From Hoeflea sp. (GTDB lineage Bacteria > Pseudomonadota > Alphaproteobacteria > Rhizobiales > Rhizobiaceae): a stretch of DNA of 64,000 nucleotides. The stretch spans positions 248,001 to 312,000 of the forward strand of contig JACKJT010000003.1 in the NCBI GenBank assembly GCA_020637795.1. The letters run 5' to 3'. The position numbers were made by a program, and so were the translations under genes. Of this stretch, positions 8,655-16,990 are shown in pieces; the first letter of the stretch is position 1, and each line of letters opens with the position of its first letter. The notes below the pieces were generated by a model. The model was given only the letters and a program-made list of their open reading frames with translations. It was not told the origin of the DNA and ran no database searches.

Positions 8655-10190
8655 TCAATCCGGATCCGCCTCGCTGTCGGTGCGCGGGAATTTCGGCCGG
8701 AAGAACCGCCCGGCGACGATCGGAAGGATGAAGCCGAAGAAGGCGAACAGCCACAGCCCGATCGACAGCGGAGACGCGAAAAGCGCGCTCCAGTCGCCGT
8801 CCGAGATCGTCATCGCGCGGCGCATGTTGGCTTCCATCTGGTTGCCCAAGAGCACGCCGAGAATGATCGGAACCAGCGGCACGTCGAGCTTCCGCAGGAT
8901 CCATCCCAGCAGCCCGAAGAACACCATCACCATCAGGTCGAAGGTCGAGCCGGAAATGCCGTAGATGCCGACGAACGAGATCATCGCCACGGCCGGCATC
9001 AGGTAGCGCGGCGGCACCAGCAGCACACGCACGAACAGGCTGACCATCGGAATGTTCATGACCAGGAGCATGACGTTGCCGATGAACAGGGCGGCGATCA
9101 GCCCCCAGACCACGTCCGGATTGTTGGTGAACAGCAGCGGACCTGGCGTGATGTTGAGCGCCAGCAGCATGGCCAGTAGCACCGCCGTAGTGCCCGATCC
9201 CGGCACGCCGAGCGCCAGCATCGGCACCAGCGCGCCGCCGGCTGCGGCATTGTTTCCGGCCTCGGGCGCTGCCACGCCGCGCGGGTCGCCGGTGCCGAAG
9301 GTGTTGTTCTTGTCAACCAGCCGCTTTTCCACCGAATAGGAAATGAACGATCCGAGCGATGCCCCCGCTCCCGGCAGCACGCCGGCGATGAACCCCAGCA
9401 CCGTCGACCGCGCCATGGTGGGAGCAGTCTGCTTGAGCATCGACAGGGGCGGCGTCAGCCGACCGAGCTTGATGCCAGATGCATCGCCGGTCGCCTTGGT
9501 CGTACCGCGATGCTCGAGAAAGATGAAGACTTCCGAGAGCGCGAACAGGCCGACGATCGCCACCAGGAAATCGATCCCGTCGTAAAGATGCACCTCGCCG
9601 AAGGTAAAGCGCGGCACGCCGGTCTGGCCGTCGACGCCGATCATGGCGATGCCGAGCCCAAGACCCGCGGCCAGCGCCGCCTTCGCCTGGTTCTTGCTGG
9701 CGATGCCGCCCAGCGTGGCGAAGGCGAGCGCGAACAGCGCGAAATACTCGGCAGGCCCGAACAGCAGCGCCACCTTGACCAGTTGCGGCGCCAGGAACAC
9801 CAGCCCCCAGGTGGCAAAGAACGCGCCGACGAAGGAGGCAATGCCCGACAGCGCCAGTGCTTCGCCGGCCATGCCCTTCCTGGCCATCGGATAGCCGTCG
9901 AGCGTCGTCATCAGCGCCGGCTCGTCACCGGGAATGTTGAGCAGGATCGAGGAGATGCGGCCACCATACATCGCGCCGTAATAGACGCTGGTGAGCAGGA
10001 TCAGCGCCGGCGTCGCCGGAAGACCGAGCGTGAAGGCGAGCGGAATGAGAATGGCGACGCCGTTCGACGGTCCAAGCCCCGGCAGCGCGCCGATGATGGT
10101 GCCGAGAAAGCAGCCGATCAGCGCCAGACCGAGATTCTGAAAGGTCAGAGCGATGGAGAAGCCGTCTGCGAGTGCGGAAAGAGTGTCCAT
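8655..10190 (-). CDS. tctA: tripartite tricarboxylate transporter large permease TctA
   Basis: The 511-aa polytopic membrane protein is the DUF112/TctA large subunit. Conserved glycine-rich stretches are visible: GALPGLGPSNGVAILIPL near the N-terminus and GVLPGAGASLGSFISYSVEKR mid-protein. It forms the translocation channel that works with TctB and the periplasmic TctC in sodium- or proton-driven uptake of citrate-like carboxylates. It lies 9 bp downstream of tctB in the order tctC-tctB-tctA. GAGG is placed 8 bases before the ATG. The substrate cannot be read from the sequence. Confidence 0.92.
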   Translation of the reverse strand: MDTLSALADGFSIALTFQNLGLALIGCFLGTIIGALPGLGPSNGVAILIPLAFTLGLPATPALILLTSVYYGAMYGGRISSILLNIPGDEPALMTTLDGYPMARKGMAGEALALSGIASFVGAFFATWGLVFLAPQLVKVALLFGPAEYFALFALAFATLGGIASKNQAKAALAAGLGLGIAMIGVDGQTGVPRFTFGEVHLYDGIDFLVAIVGLFALSEVFIFLEHRGTTKATGDASGIKLGRLTPPLSMLKQTAPTMARSTVLGFIAGVLPGAGASLGSFISYSVEKRLVDKNNTFGTGDPRGVAAPEAGNNAAAGGALVPMLALGVPGSGTTAVLLAMLLALNITPGPLLFTNNPDVVWGLIAALFIGNVMLLVMNIPMVSLFVRVLLVPPRYLMPAVAMISFVGIYGISGSTFDLMVMVFFGLLGWILRKLDVPLVPIILGVLLGNQMEANMRRAMTISDGDWSALFASPLSIGLWLFAFFGFILPIVAGRFFRPKFPRTDSEADPD

Positions 10191-10199
10191 GACGCTACC

Positions 10200-10631
10200 T
10201 CAAAAGCCCCAGGGACCGCGCGCCAGCGACAGACCCAGAATGAGATGGAAAACGACATAAATGCCGATGGCGATAACGGCTCCGGCGACAGCCGCCTTGA
10301 CCGGCGGCGTCCCCAGCCGCCAGGACAGATAGCCGGCGGCAACGGCCGTCGAGACCACGAAGCCGGCACTCGGAAGCGCATAGGCATAGGCAACCATCAC
10401 CGCGACCGTGAGGCCCACCTCGAACAGCCGGCTGAAGTCCGGCCATTCCGGTTCGTCATCGGGCTTGAGGAAGATTGCCAGGCTGGAGAGACCGACAAGC
10501 CCGCCGATGATGATCGGAAAGATCTTCGGTCCGACCGGATCGGAAATGAAGCTTTCCTGGATCAGTGTTGCCTGCCAGATGAAGAATGCTGCCAGCAGGA
10601 GGCCAACGCCTCCCATAATCCGGTCGCTCAT
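10200..10631 (-). CDS. tctB: tripartite tricarboxylate transporter small permease TctB
   Basis: This ~143-aa protein has four predicted membrane segments (GGVGLLLAAFFIWQATLI, IFPIIIGGLVGLSSLAIFL, VGLTVAVMVAYAYAL and a C-terminal pair), typical of TctB. I chose the ATG at 10631 (MSDRIMGG) because AGAGGGGGG lies immediately upstream; a frame extending to 10685 would run through the intercistronic hairpin. It is translated between tctC and tctA and contributes the accessory membrane subunit of the carboxylate importer. Confidence 0.85.
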   Translation of the reverse strand: MSDRIMGGVGLLLAAFFIWQATLIQESFISDPVGPKIFPIIIGGLVGLSSLAIFLKPDDEPEWPDFSRLFEVGLTVAVMVAYAYALPSAGFVVSTAVAAGYLSWRLGTPPVKAAVAGAVIAIGIYVVFHLILGLSLARGPWGF

Positions 10632-10671
10632 GGCGCCCCCCTCTTGTCCGATTGCTGCCGGGAACAGACGA

Positions 10672-10694
10672 CCTCCGCCCGTCAAGGGCGGAGG
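10672..10694 (-). terminator. intercistronic stem-loop between tctC and tctB
   Basis: A perfect 9-bp GC stem, CCTCCGCCC and GGGCGGAGG, encloses a 5-base loop, 14 bp past the tctC stop and 40 bp before the tctB start. No T-run follows. It is therefore more likely a partial terminator or 3'-end protector that raises binding-protein expression over permease expression. Confidence 0.6.
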
Positions 10695-10707
10695 CCGCTC
10701 GGCGACC

Positions 10708-11691
10708 CTAATGGATCAGGCCGATTTCCTTGGAGATGTCGGTGATCGAGGCCACCGAGTCGGCGACGAAAGCCTGGAAATCGGCGCCGCGCAGGTTGAG
10801 CGGAGCCAGGCCGTTCTGCGCCATGATGTCCTTCCACTCGGCGCTGTCATAGACCGTGCCGATGGCATTGACCCAGTAATCATAGGCCTCGTCGGAAGAA
10901 CCGCCCGGCGCATAGAAACCGCGCCAGTTGGCGCCGATCACGTCGATGCCCTGCTCCTTGGCTGTCGGGAAAGAGGCGAAGTCGCCTTCCAGCCGCTCGG
11001 GCGCCAGCACGGCCAGCACCTTGATGTCGCCCGAATCGACAAAGCCCTTGGCTTCCGAAGCATCGCCGGTGAAGGCCTGCACCGAGCCGCCGAGCAGCTG
11101 GGTGACGGCCTCGCCGCCGCCGTCAAAGGCAACGTACTTGATGGTGCGCACATCCTCGATGCCGGCCTTCTTGGCGGCCATCAGCACCTTCAGATGATCC
11201 CAGCCGCCGACAGCCGAACCGCCTGCGATGGAGACCGAGGACGGATCTGCCTTGATCATCTCCATCAGCTCGGGCAGCGTGTTGATGGCGGAGTCCTTGG
11301 CAACCGCGATGATGCCGTAGTCGGCGCCAACCGAAGCAACCCAGCGGACCTGGTCCATGGTGTTGCCCGGATAGGCGCCCTGCGCCAGCCGCGTCGATGT
11401 CGCCGACGAGGCGGCGATGATCAGGTTGTTGGCATCATTGCGCTTGTTGATGACTTCAGCGTAGGCGACACCGCCGCCGCCACCGGCCATGTTGGTCACC
11501 TGCATGGTGCCGGGAACCAGCTTGAGATCCTGCAGGGTCTTGCCGACCTGGCGGCAGGTAAAGTCCCAGCCGCCGCCGGGATTGGCCGGTGCAATGCACT
11601 CGGTCGCGCCCGGATCGAACGCCTGGGCGGCGGCCGTCAGCGAAACCACGGCGACAGCGGTCGCGGCGAGCCGCGTGATAAAATTCTTCAT
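10708..11691 (-). CDS. tctC: tripartite tricarboxylate transporter periplasmic binding protein TctC
   Basis: The 327-aa secreted protein has a Sec signal peptide, MKNFITRLAATAVAVVSLTA followed by AAQA, with cleavage before FDPG. The mature part has TctC-family features (ECIAPANPGGGWD; GGSAVGGWDHLK; EQGIDVIGANWRGFYAPGG). It captures a carboxylate for TctAB. The start at 11691 follows GTGGAGGAAATC; the frame is open further upstream but without a signal peptide there. It is the first gene of tctCBA and diverges from the TctD-like regulator, whose cognate target it probably is. Confidence 0.92.
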   Translation of the reverse strand: MKNFITRLAATAVAVVSLTAAAQAFDPGATECIAPANPGGGWDFTCRQVGKTLQDLKLVPGTMQVTNMAGGGGGVAYAEVINKRNDANNLIIAASSATSTRLAQGAYPGNTMDQVRWVASVGADYGIIAVAKDSAINTLPELMEMIKADPSSVSIAGGSAVGGWDHLKVLMAAKKAGIEDVRTIKYVAFDGGGEAVTQLLGGSVQAFTGDASEAKGFVDSGDIKVLAVLAPERLEGDFASFPTAKEQGIDVIGANWRGFYAPGGSSDEAYDYWVNAIGTVYDSAEWKDIMAQNGLAPLNLRGADFQAFVADSVASITDISKEIGLIH

Positions 11692-11738
11692 GATTTCCTC
11701 CACAATGGTCAAGCCGCCTTTCCTCGAAAGCGGAATGG

Positions 11739-11766
11739 TGACTATGCTAACCCGCAAAGCTGTCAA
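11739..11766 (-). promoter_or_regulatory. possible sigma-70-type promoter of tctC
   Basis: On the minus strand TTGACA (11766-11761) is separated by 16 bases from TAGTCA (11744-11739), about 48 bases before the tctC start. The -10 match is weak, so this is tentative. The -35 hexamer is overlapped by direct repeats of AGCTGTCA. Confidence 0.35.
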
Positions 11767-11776
11767 CAAGCTGTCA
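11758..11776. promoter_or_regulatory. tandem direct repeat, candidate TctD-like response-regulator site
   Basis: AGCTGTCA occurs at 11758-11765 and again at 11769-11776, exactly 11 bp apart, about one helical turn. OmpR-class response regulators, to which the adjacent protein belongs, usually bind such head-to-tail repeats. The repeats overlap the putative -35 of tctC and lie 30 bp before the regulator's own start. Confidence 0.4.
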
Positions 11777-11805
11777 GCCGGATGTCGGGGCGGGAGGAGT
11801 TGCCC

Positions 11806-12492
11806 ATGCATTTTCTGGTCGTCGAGGACACGACCGATGTCGCCGAAGCCATCATCGAGCGGCTTGGACGCGGCGGGCATGCCTGTGACCGCGCCGCCTC
11901 GCTTGAAGATGCCAAGCATTTCGCGTCAGCTTCGGCTTACGATTTGGTGATTCTCGACATCAATCTTCCCGACGGCTCCGGGCTCGACTTCCTTAAGTGG
12001 ATCCGGCAGCGCAAGAATGCCGTGCCGGTGCTGGTGCTGACCGCGCGGCTCGCCGTCGACGACAAGATCGGCGCGCTCGATTTCGGCGCAGATGATTACA
12101 TGGTCAAGCCGTTCGATCTGGGCGAACTGGAAGCCAGGGTCCGCGCCATCATCCGCCGGCGGAGCGGAGAATCGGGCGTCCAGCTGTCTTCCGGCAACCT
12201 GCAGTTCGACATGGCCACCCGGCTGGCGACAATCGACGGGCAGCCGCTGTCGCTGACGCCGCGCGAACAGTTGCTGCTGGAGATCTTCATGGTCAACAAG
12301 GGCCGGGTTCTGGAAAAGGACGAACTCGTCATGCGGCTGTTCGGTCTTGAAGCCGATGTCGGGGCAAATGCCATAGAGCTCTATGTCGGACGCCTGCGCC
12401 GCAAGCTCGCAGGCGCCGCCTTCGAGATCAGGACGCTCCGCGGCCTCGGCTACCAGGCCCTGGCAACCGGATCCGGGAGCACCCGCGCGTGA
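11806..12492 (+). CDS. tctD: TctD-like OmpR-class response regulator
   Basis: The 228-aa regulator has a receiver domain (acidic pair E7-D8, phospho-acceptor D51 in VILDINLPDG, T79, K101 in MVKPFD). A C-terminal winged helix follows (residues ~130-220, LTPREQLLLEIF and ELYVGRLRRKL, GLGYQ). The ATG is preceded by GGGAGGAG. The frame is open far upstream, but only over the antisense of tctC. Its stop overlaps the kinase start, indicating translational coupling. By position it should activate tctCBA in response to the carboxylate, as TctD does in other proteobacteria. Confidence 0.87.
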   Translation: MHFLVVEDTTDVAEAIIERLGRGGHACDRAASLEDAKHFASASAYDLVILDINLPDGSGLDFLKWIRQRKNAVPVLVLTARLAVDDKIGALDFGADDYMVKPFDLGELEARVRAIIRRRSGESGVQLSSGNLQFDMATRLATIDGQPLSLTPREQLLLEIFMVNKGRVLEKDELVMRLFGLEADVGANAIELYVGRLRRKLAGAAFEIRTLRGLGYQALATGSGSTRA

Positions 12493-13916
12493 TGAGCCTC
12501 GCAGCCCGGCTCGCAACCGGTCCCGGCAGGTCGATCGCCTGGCGGCTGACGCTGTTGCTGACGCTGCTCTTGACGATTGCCGCGGCCGGGACGGTTGTCG
12601 CAGCACTGAGCTATGGACAGACCGCGGCGACCCGTGCCTTCGACCGTCTGCTGACCGGCGCCGCGCTGCAGATCGCCGAGCGCATCAGCGTCGTCGAGGG
12701 CGAAACGGTTATCGACATTCCACTCTCGGCATTCGGGCTGTTGTCGCTCGCATCCGAGGACCGGATCTTCTACCGGATCATCGGCCCCGAGGGGCAGACG
12801 CTGACCGGTGACGAGACTTTCCCCCTGCCCGACGCTTCAGCGGTCGGCGAAGGTCCGCTGCTTTACGACACGGCATTCTCAGGGGAAGCGGTGCGCGCCA
12901 TCAAGATGCAGCGTTTCCTGGCCGAACGCGCGGTGCGCGGTCCGATCACCGTGATCGTGGCGCAGACCCTGCGCGCCCGCTCCGAACTTGCCAGCGAAAT
13001 CGTCGCGCGCGCCGTCATCGGCGTGGTGGTGGCCGGCGGCGTCACCCTGGCATTGGCGCTTCTCGCCATGCATCTGGCGCTGAGCCCTTTGCGCCGCATC
13101 GAGCGCGCCATCCTTGCCCGCGATCCCAAGGATCTCACGCCGTTCTCCACCACCACGCCGCGCGAGGTGGAGGCGCTGGTCGCCGCCATCAACCGTTTCA
13201 TGGCCCGCCTCGACAGGCGTGTCGGCGCCATGCAGGACTTTGTCGCCGATGCGGCGCACCAGATGCGCACCCCGATCACCGCACTCAGGGCCCAGACCGA
13301 ACTGGCCATGGAAGAGGACGACCCGCGCAAGCTCAAGACCCTGCAACGCCGCATCCGTGACCGGGCGATCGGTGTCAGCCGCCTCACCGACCAGTTGCTG
13401 TCCCACGCGCTGGTGACGCATCGCGCCGATTCCGCCACGCTGGAGCAGATCGACCTCAGGCGCGTAGCGGTGGAAGCCGAACGCGAGGCCCGCCGCACCG
13501 GCGGCGCCGAGGGCATTGAACTCGACCTGCCCGCCGATCCGGTGATGGTTCAAGGCGATGCCTTCAGCCTGCGCGAGGCGGCCCGCAATCTCGTCACCAA
13601 CGCGCTTGCCCACGGCAAGCGGCCGGTTCGCCTGCGGGTGAGCGTCACCGGGGATGGCAAGGCGCTGATCGCGGCTCATGACCAGGGTGGAGGCATGAGC
13701 GCGGTACAACTCGAACGCATCGGCGAGCGCTTTGCCCGCGATGCCTCGAACCCGCAAAGCGCAGGGCTGGGCCTCGCCATCGTCGCCGAGGTTGCGGGCT
13801 TTCATCACGGCTCGATCCGCACCGCCACCGTGCCCGGTGAAGGATTTGAAGTCGGCATCGAACTGCCGCTTGCCGAAGCGCGACCGACCGGTAACCCGGA
13901 GGGAGACGCAGTATGA
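12489..13916 (+). CDS. tctE: TctE-like sensor histidine kinase
   Basis: The ~475-aa membrane kinase has two membrane segments (about 19-40 and 175-200) flanking a ~135-residue periplasmic region. HAMP-like sequence follows, then a HisKA domain with the phospho-histidine in ADAAHQMRTPITALRAQTE and an HATPase domain (N-box RNLVTNALAHG; G1 DQGGGM; G2 GLGLAIV). The start is GTG 12489 or ATG 12492, both overlapping the regulator's stop. Its product is predicted to phosphorylate the upstream regulator. The next gene overlaps its end, suggesting a three-gene sensing operon. Confidence 0.87.
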   Translation: MMSLAARLATGPGRSIAWRLTLLLTLLLTIAAAGTVVAALSYGQTAATRAFDRLLTGAALQIAERISVVEGETVIDIPLSAFGLLSLASEDRIFYRIIGPEGQTLTGDETFPLPDASAVGEGPLLYDTAFSGEAVRAIKMQRFLAERAVRGPITVIVAQTLRARSELASEIVARAVIGVVVAGGVTLALALLAMHLALSPLRRIERAILARDPKDLTPFSTTTPREVEALVAAINRFMARLDRRVGAMQDFVADAAHQMRTPITALRAQTELAMEEDDPRKLKTLQRRIRDRAIGVSRLTDQLLSHALVTHRADSATLEQIDLRRVAVEAEREARRTGGAEGIELDLPADPVMVQGDAFSLREAARNLVTNALAHGKRPVRLRVSVTGDGKALIAAHDQGGGMSAVQLERIGERFARDASNPQSAGLGLAIVAEVAGFHHGSIRTATVPGEGFEVGIELPLAEARPTGNPEGDAV

Positions 13917-14989
13917 CCCGCTCCTTGGTTCCTCTGGCCGTTGTCGGCTTCCTGCTTCTGCAGTCATCGGGCTCCGCCGAGGCGGCCGAGACGATCATCA
14001 GGTTCGAGGCGCGCGCGGCCCAATCCGGCGACCTGGTGATCGCCAGCGTCACGGATCTCGATTTCATGCGGCCGCTGATCGCCGCTTTCCAGGACTTCAA
14101 CCCCGGAATCTCCGTCACCTATATCGAGGACACGTCCAACAATCTCGACGCCAGCGTATCGAGCGCCTGTGCAGACCGCGGCTTCTTCGCCGATCTGGTG
14201 ATTTCCTCGTCGATTGCCCAGCAGGTCCGGCTGGTCAACGGCGGCTGCGCCCGCGAGATCGGCAGCCCGGTGGTCGCCAACCTGCCGGATTGGGCGCAAT
14301 GGCGCGGCGAACTGATCGGCCTGACCTACGAGCCGGCGGTGATGGTCTACAACAAGGCCGCGTTTTCGGAGACGGAACCGCCGCGCAGCCGCTTCGACCT
14401 GATCGACCTGATGCGCCAGTCGGGCGACCTCAACGGGCGCATCGCCACCTATGACATCGAGGAATCCGGTGTCGGCTACCTGTTCGCGTTCCAGGATTCG
14501 ACCGAAGCCAGCACCTGGGGCCGCCTGATCGAGGGTTTCGGGCGCAACAGCGTCGCCACCTTCTGCTGCAGTTCGGAGGTCATTGACCGGGTCGCCGATG
14601 GCCGCGCCCATATCGGCTACAATGTTCTGGGCTCTTACGCGCAGTCCAGAGCCGACAAGGACCCGCGCATCGGGGTCGTGCTGCCAACGGACTACACCCT
14701 GGTGCTGGCGCGCGCCGGATATATCCCGCGTGAAGCACGAAACGCGGTCGCCGCCCGTCTGTTTCTAGAACTCGCTCTTTCGCCGCGTGGCCGCACGATT
14801 CTTGACGGCGAAACCCATCTGCTCACACCCTTGAGCGGGCCTGCGGCCCTGGCCGGATCGGGTGGCGACGAGGAGCCGGCGTTCCGGCCCATCCCCCTGA
14901 CCCCGGCGCTGCTGGTCTCGCTCGATCGCGCCAAGCGGGCGCAGTTCCTGTCGCAGTGGCGAAAGTCGGTCACCCCGCCAACCCCCTGA
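13913..14989 (+). CDS. periplasmic extracellular solute-binding protein in the TctDE operon
   Basis: The 358-aa protein has a signal peptide (MTRSLVPLAVVGFLLLQSSG, then SAEAAE) and a type-2 periplasmic binding fold similar to iron(III)/ABC-type binding proteins (GDLVIASVTDLDFMRPLIAAFQ; GLTYEPAVMVYNK). Its ATG overlaps the kinase stop (ATGA). No ABC permease or ATPase is adjacent, so it probably is not a transport protein but a ligand-presenting partner of the kinase; this is inference from context. Four cysteines in the mature part, including a CC pair, are unusual for such proteins. Confidence 0.75.
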   Translation: MTRSLVPLAVVGFLLLQSSGSAEAAETIIRFEARAAQSGDLVIASVTDLDFMRPLIAAFQDFNPGISVTYIEDTSNNLDASVSSACADRGFFADLVISSSIAQQVRLVNGGCAREIGSPVVANLPDWAQWRGELIGLTYEPAVMVYNKAAFSETEPPRSRFDLIDLMRQSGDLNGRIATYDIEESGVGYLFAFQDSTEASTWGRLIEGFGRNSVATFCCSSEVIDRVADGRAHIGYNVLGSYAQSRADKDPRIGVVLPTDYTLVLARAGYIPREARNAVAARLFLELALSPRGRTILDGETHLLTPLSGPAALAGSGGDEEPAFRPIPLTPALLVSLDRAKRAQFLSQWRKSVTPPTP

Positions 14990-15017
14990 CTTCGCTTCGG
15001 GCCCAAACCCGGGCTGA

Positions 15018-16589
15018 TCAGGCGACTGACTGCTTGCGCCCGTACTCGGCAGGCTTGTTGCCGTAATCCATTCGGTCGCGGGAGATTTCTTCCAGGAATA
15101 CCGGTTTTCCGAAATAGTAGCCCTGGAAGCGGTCGCATCCCGCGGCCCGCGCACGCAACAGATCGTCCTCGGTTTCGATGCCCTCGGCGACCACATACTT
15201 TCCGCAACGCCGGGCGATTTCGACCACCGCGCTGACGAAGACATCGGTCACGTGGTCCGTGCCAAGAGCGCAGATGTAGCTCTTGTCGATCTTGATCACA
15301 TCATAGGGAAGCGCGCGCAACTGGTTGAACTCGGAATAGCCCATGCCGAAATCATCGAGCGCGATCCGGAACCCGGCATCCTGCAGCGACGAGATCTGAC
15401 CGGCAATGCGCTCGTTGACCGCCAGCGACGCGCTTTCGGTAATCTCGAGCACGATGCGCTGCGGGCTGGTCGCCGTTTCCGCCAGAATATCGAGCATCTT
15501 CTCCTTCAGGTCGGGCATCGCGATCTGGATGGCCGAGAGATTTATGCTCACACTCACCTCCGGCAGGTTTGGAATGTCTTCGGCGACCTGCCGAGCCACA
15601 TAGTAGCCGATTTCACCGATCATCAATGCCCGTTCCGCCACCGGGATGAACACATCCGGCGGAATGACGCCCCTGAGCGGATGCCGCCAGCGCAACAGCG
15701 CCTCGAACGCGATCAACCGCCCGTCGCCATCGACAATCGGCTGATACGCCACCCGCAGGTGCCTGAGCAGCATCGCCGCCCGCAATTCGCGCACCAGCGC
15801 CTTCTCGTTGCGGATGTCGGTCAGCATGTCATCCTTAAACAGTGTCGAGCAGGCCCGGCCGTTTTTCTTCGAGGCATAGAGCGCCATGTCGGCATTGATG
15901 ACCAGCGAACTCCAAGTCTTGCCGTGATCAGGGGCAAGCGCGATGCCGATCGATGCCGAGACGGCGAGCCGCTGCGCGCCGATATTGACCTTGCCTGCCA
16001 GACCGGCCGCGAAGTCAGCACACAGTTCCTCCGCCCATTTGCCGGTCATCGGATCGGTGTGCTCGATCAGCACAGCAAACTCGTCGCCCCCCAGACGGCC
16101 CACCATGGCGCCGGGAAAATGTGCCCGAAGCTTCTCGGCAACGAAAACCAGTACCCGGTCGCCGGCCGGATGGCCATGCGTATCGTTGACCTGCTTGAAA
16201 TGGTCGACGTCGACCAGGAACAGGGCAAAGAACCGGTTCTTGCCACGAGCCTCCAGCGCCTGCTTGGCTTGCGAAACAAATGTCTCCCGGTTGAGAACAT
16301 TGGTCAGGACATCCCGCTCCGACTGGGCGAGAAGACTGTTGTAGCGCTTGCCGAGCGAGCGGAGCTTTCCCTTCAGGTCGACATGCGCAATGGCGAGATA
16401 CAGGATGCCAACGGAAAGGAGGGTGATGATGACGGCATCGGTGATGTCGATGAAAAAGCCGTTGGTGTAATCCACATTTCGGAAAAAATAGTCAAAAGCC
16501 AGGACAAGGGCGAAGAGCCCGAAGAGAATTGCCGAAAAACTGAACTCCGCACCCCAGTCAAACCACTTTTTTTGCAAATTTTTGAACAT
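15018..16589 (-). CDS. membrane GGDEF-EAL bifunctional cyclic-di-GMP protein
   Basis: The 523-aa protein has two N-terminal membrane helices (about 18-36 and 50-70) with almost no periplasmic loop. A diguanylate cyclase domain follows with an intact GGDEF at 167-171, then a phosphodiesterase domain with an intact EAL at 296-298 (FEALLRW) plus NLSAIQ, LDDFGMGYS and EGIE motifs. Both activities may therefore be retained. I chose the ATG at 16589 (GGAG 8 bases upstream) over a frame extending to 16694. It is convergent with the binding-protein gene and apparently monocistronic. Confidence 0.88.
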   Translation of the reverse strand: MFKNLQKKWFDWGAEFSFSAILFGLFALVLAFDYFFRNVDYTNGFFIDITDAVIITLLSVGILYLAIAHVDLKGKLRSLGKRYNSLLAQSERDVLTNVLNRETFVSQAKQALEARGKNRFFALFLVDVDHFKQVNDTHGHPAGDRVLVFVAEKLRAHFPGAMVGRLGGDEFAVLIEHTDPMTGKWAEELCADFAAGLAGKVNIGAQRLAVSASIGIALAPDHGKTWSSLVINADMALYASKKNGRACSTLFKDDMLTDIRNEKALVRELRAAMLLRHLRVAYQPIVDGDGRLIAFEALLRWRHPLRGVIPPDVFIPVAERALMIGEIGYYVARQVAEDIPNLPEVSVSINLSAIQIAMPDLKEKMLDILAETATSPQRIVLEITESASLAVNERIAGQISSLQDAGFRIALDDFGMGYSEFNQLRALPYDVIKIDKSYICALGTDHVTDVFVSAVVEIARRCGKYVVAEGIETEDDLLRARAAGCDRFQGYYFGKPVFLEEISRDRMDYGNKPAEYGRKQSVA

Positions 16590-16887
16590 GTAAACAGCTC
16601 CGCCGCCGGATGGGTGCCGGACGCAATATGTCCGGCAACCTGAAATCAACTGACAGGGAGCCTTGGCGTGAAAATCCGGGCGGCAAATGCGCACCGATCT
16701 TGCAACAGCAGGGCTATCCCCGAATCCATAGTCGCATCATGCGCAACACCACCCTATCCGCCGCCTGTTAACGGAGAACGAACAAACGCTTGCAATTGTT
16801 GAAAAATCTTCGGCAATTCAGAGCCGAAGCGTCGCGGACCGGGGGCAGGACCGTTGCTCAGGTCCCTACATTGCCGATGTGCGCCTG
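16590..16887. other. intergenic stretch upstream of the GGDEF-EAL gene
   Basis: About 300 bp without a credible gene. It should hold the promoter of the GGDEF-EAL gene, but I see no convincing -35/-10 pair. A structured repeat occupies the rest of the gap, up to 16990. Confidence 0.4.
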
Positions 16888-16990
16888 CAGCGCCGCGCAT
16901 CCAATCGGATGCGCAAAGGACGCTGCAGGACTTTGAAACAATGCATGTACGTTATCGTTCAAATCAATACATTTGAACGCGACATGCATT
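16888..16990. repeat. structured intergenic repeat, copy 1
   Basis: A ~103-bp element matches copy 2 at 61723-61825. It has a perfect 8-bp hairpin (GCGCATCC, loop AATC, GGATGCGC), a conserved bridge (GGACG..GCA or GTAGCACTTTGAAA), and an outer stem ATGCATGT / ACATGCAT. The outer stem encloses an inner 8-bp stem, GTTCAAAT / ATTTGAAC. The end of the repeat contains the glycosyltransferase stop codon. It resembles a palindromic element I associate with many Rhizobiales intergenic regions, but I cannot name it with certainty. Confidence 0.75.

Noticed and set aside
10408..11805. In-frame extension of the response-regulator gene far upstream
   Set aside because: The extension runs antisense to tctC and tctB. 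A receiver domain starts precisely at 11806 after a strong Shine-Dalgarno.
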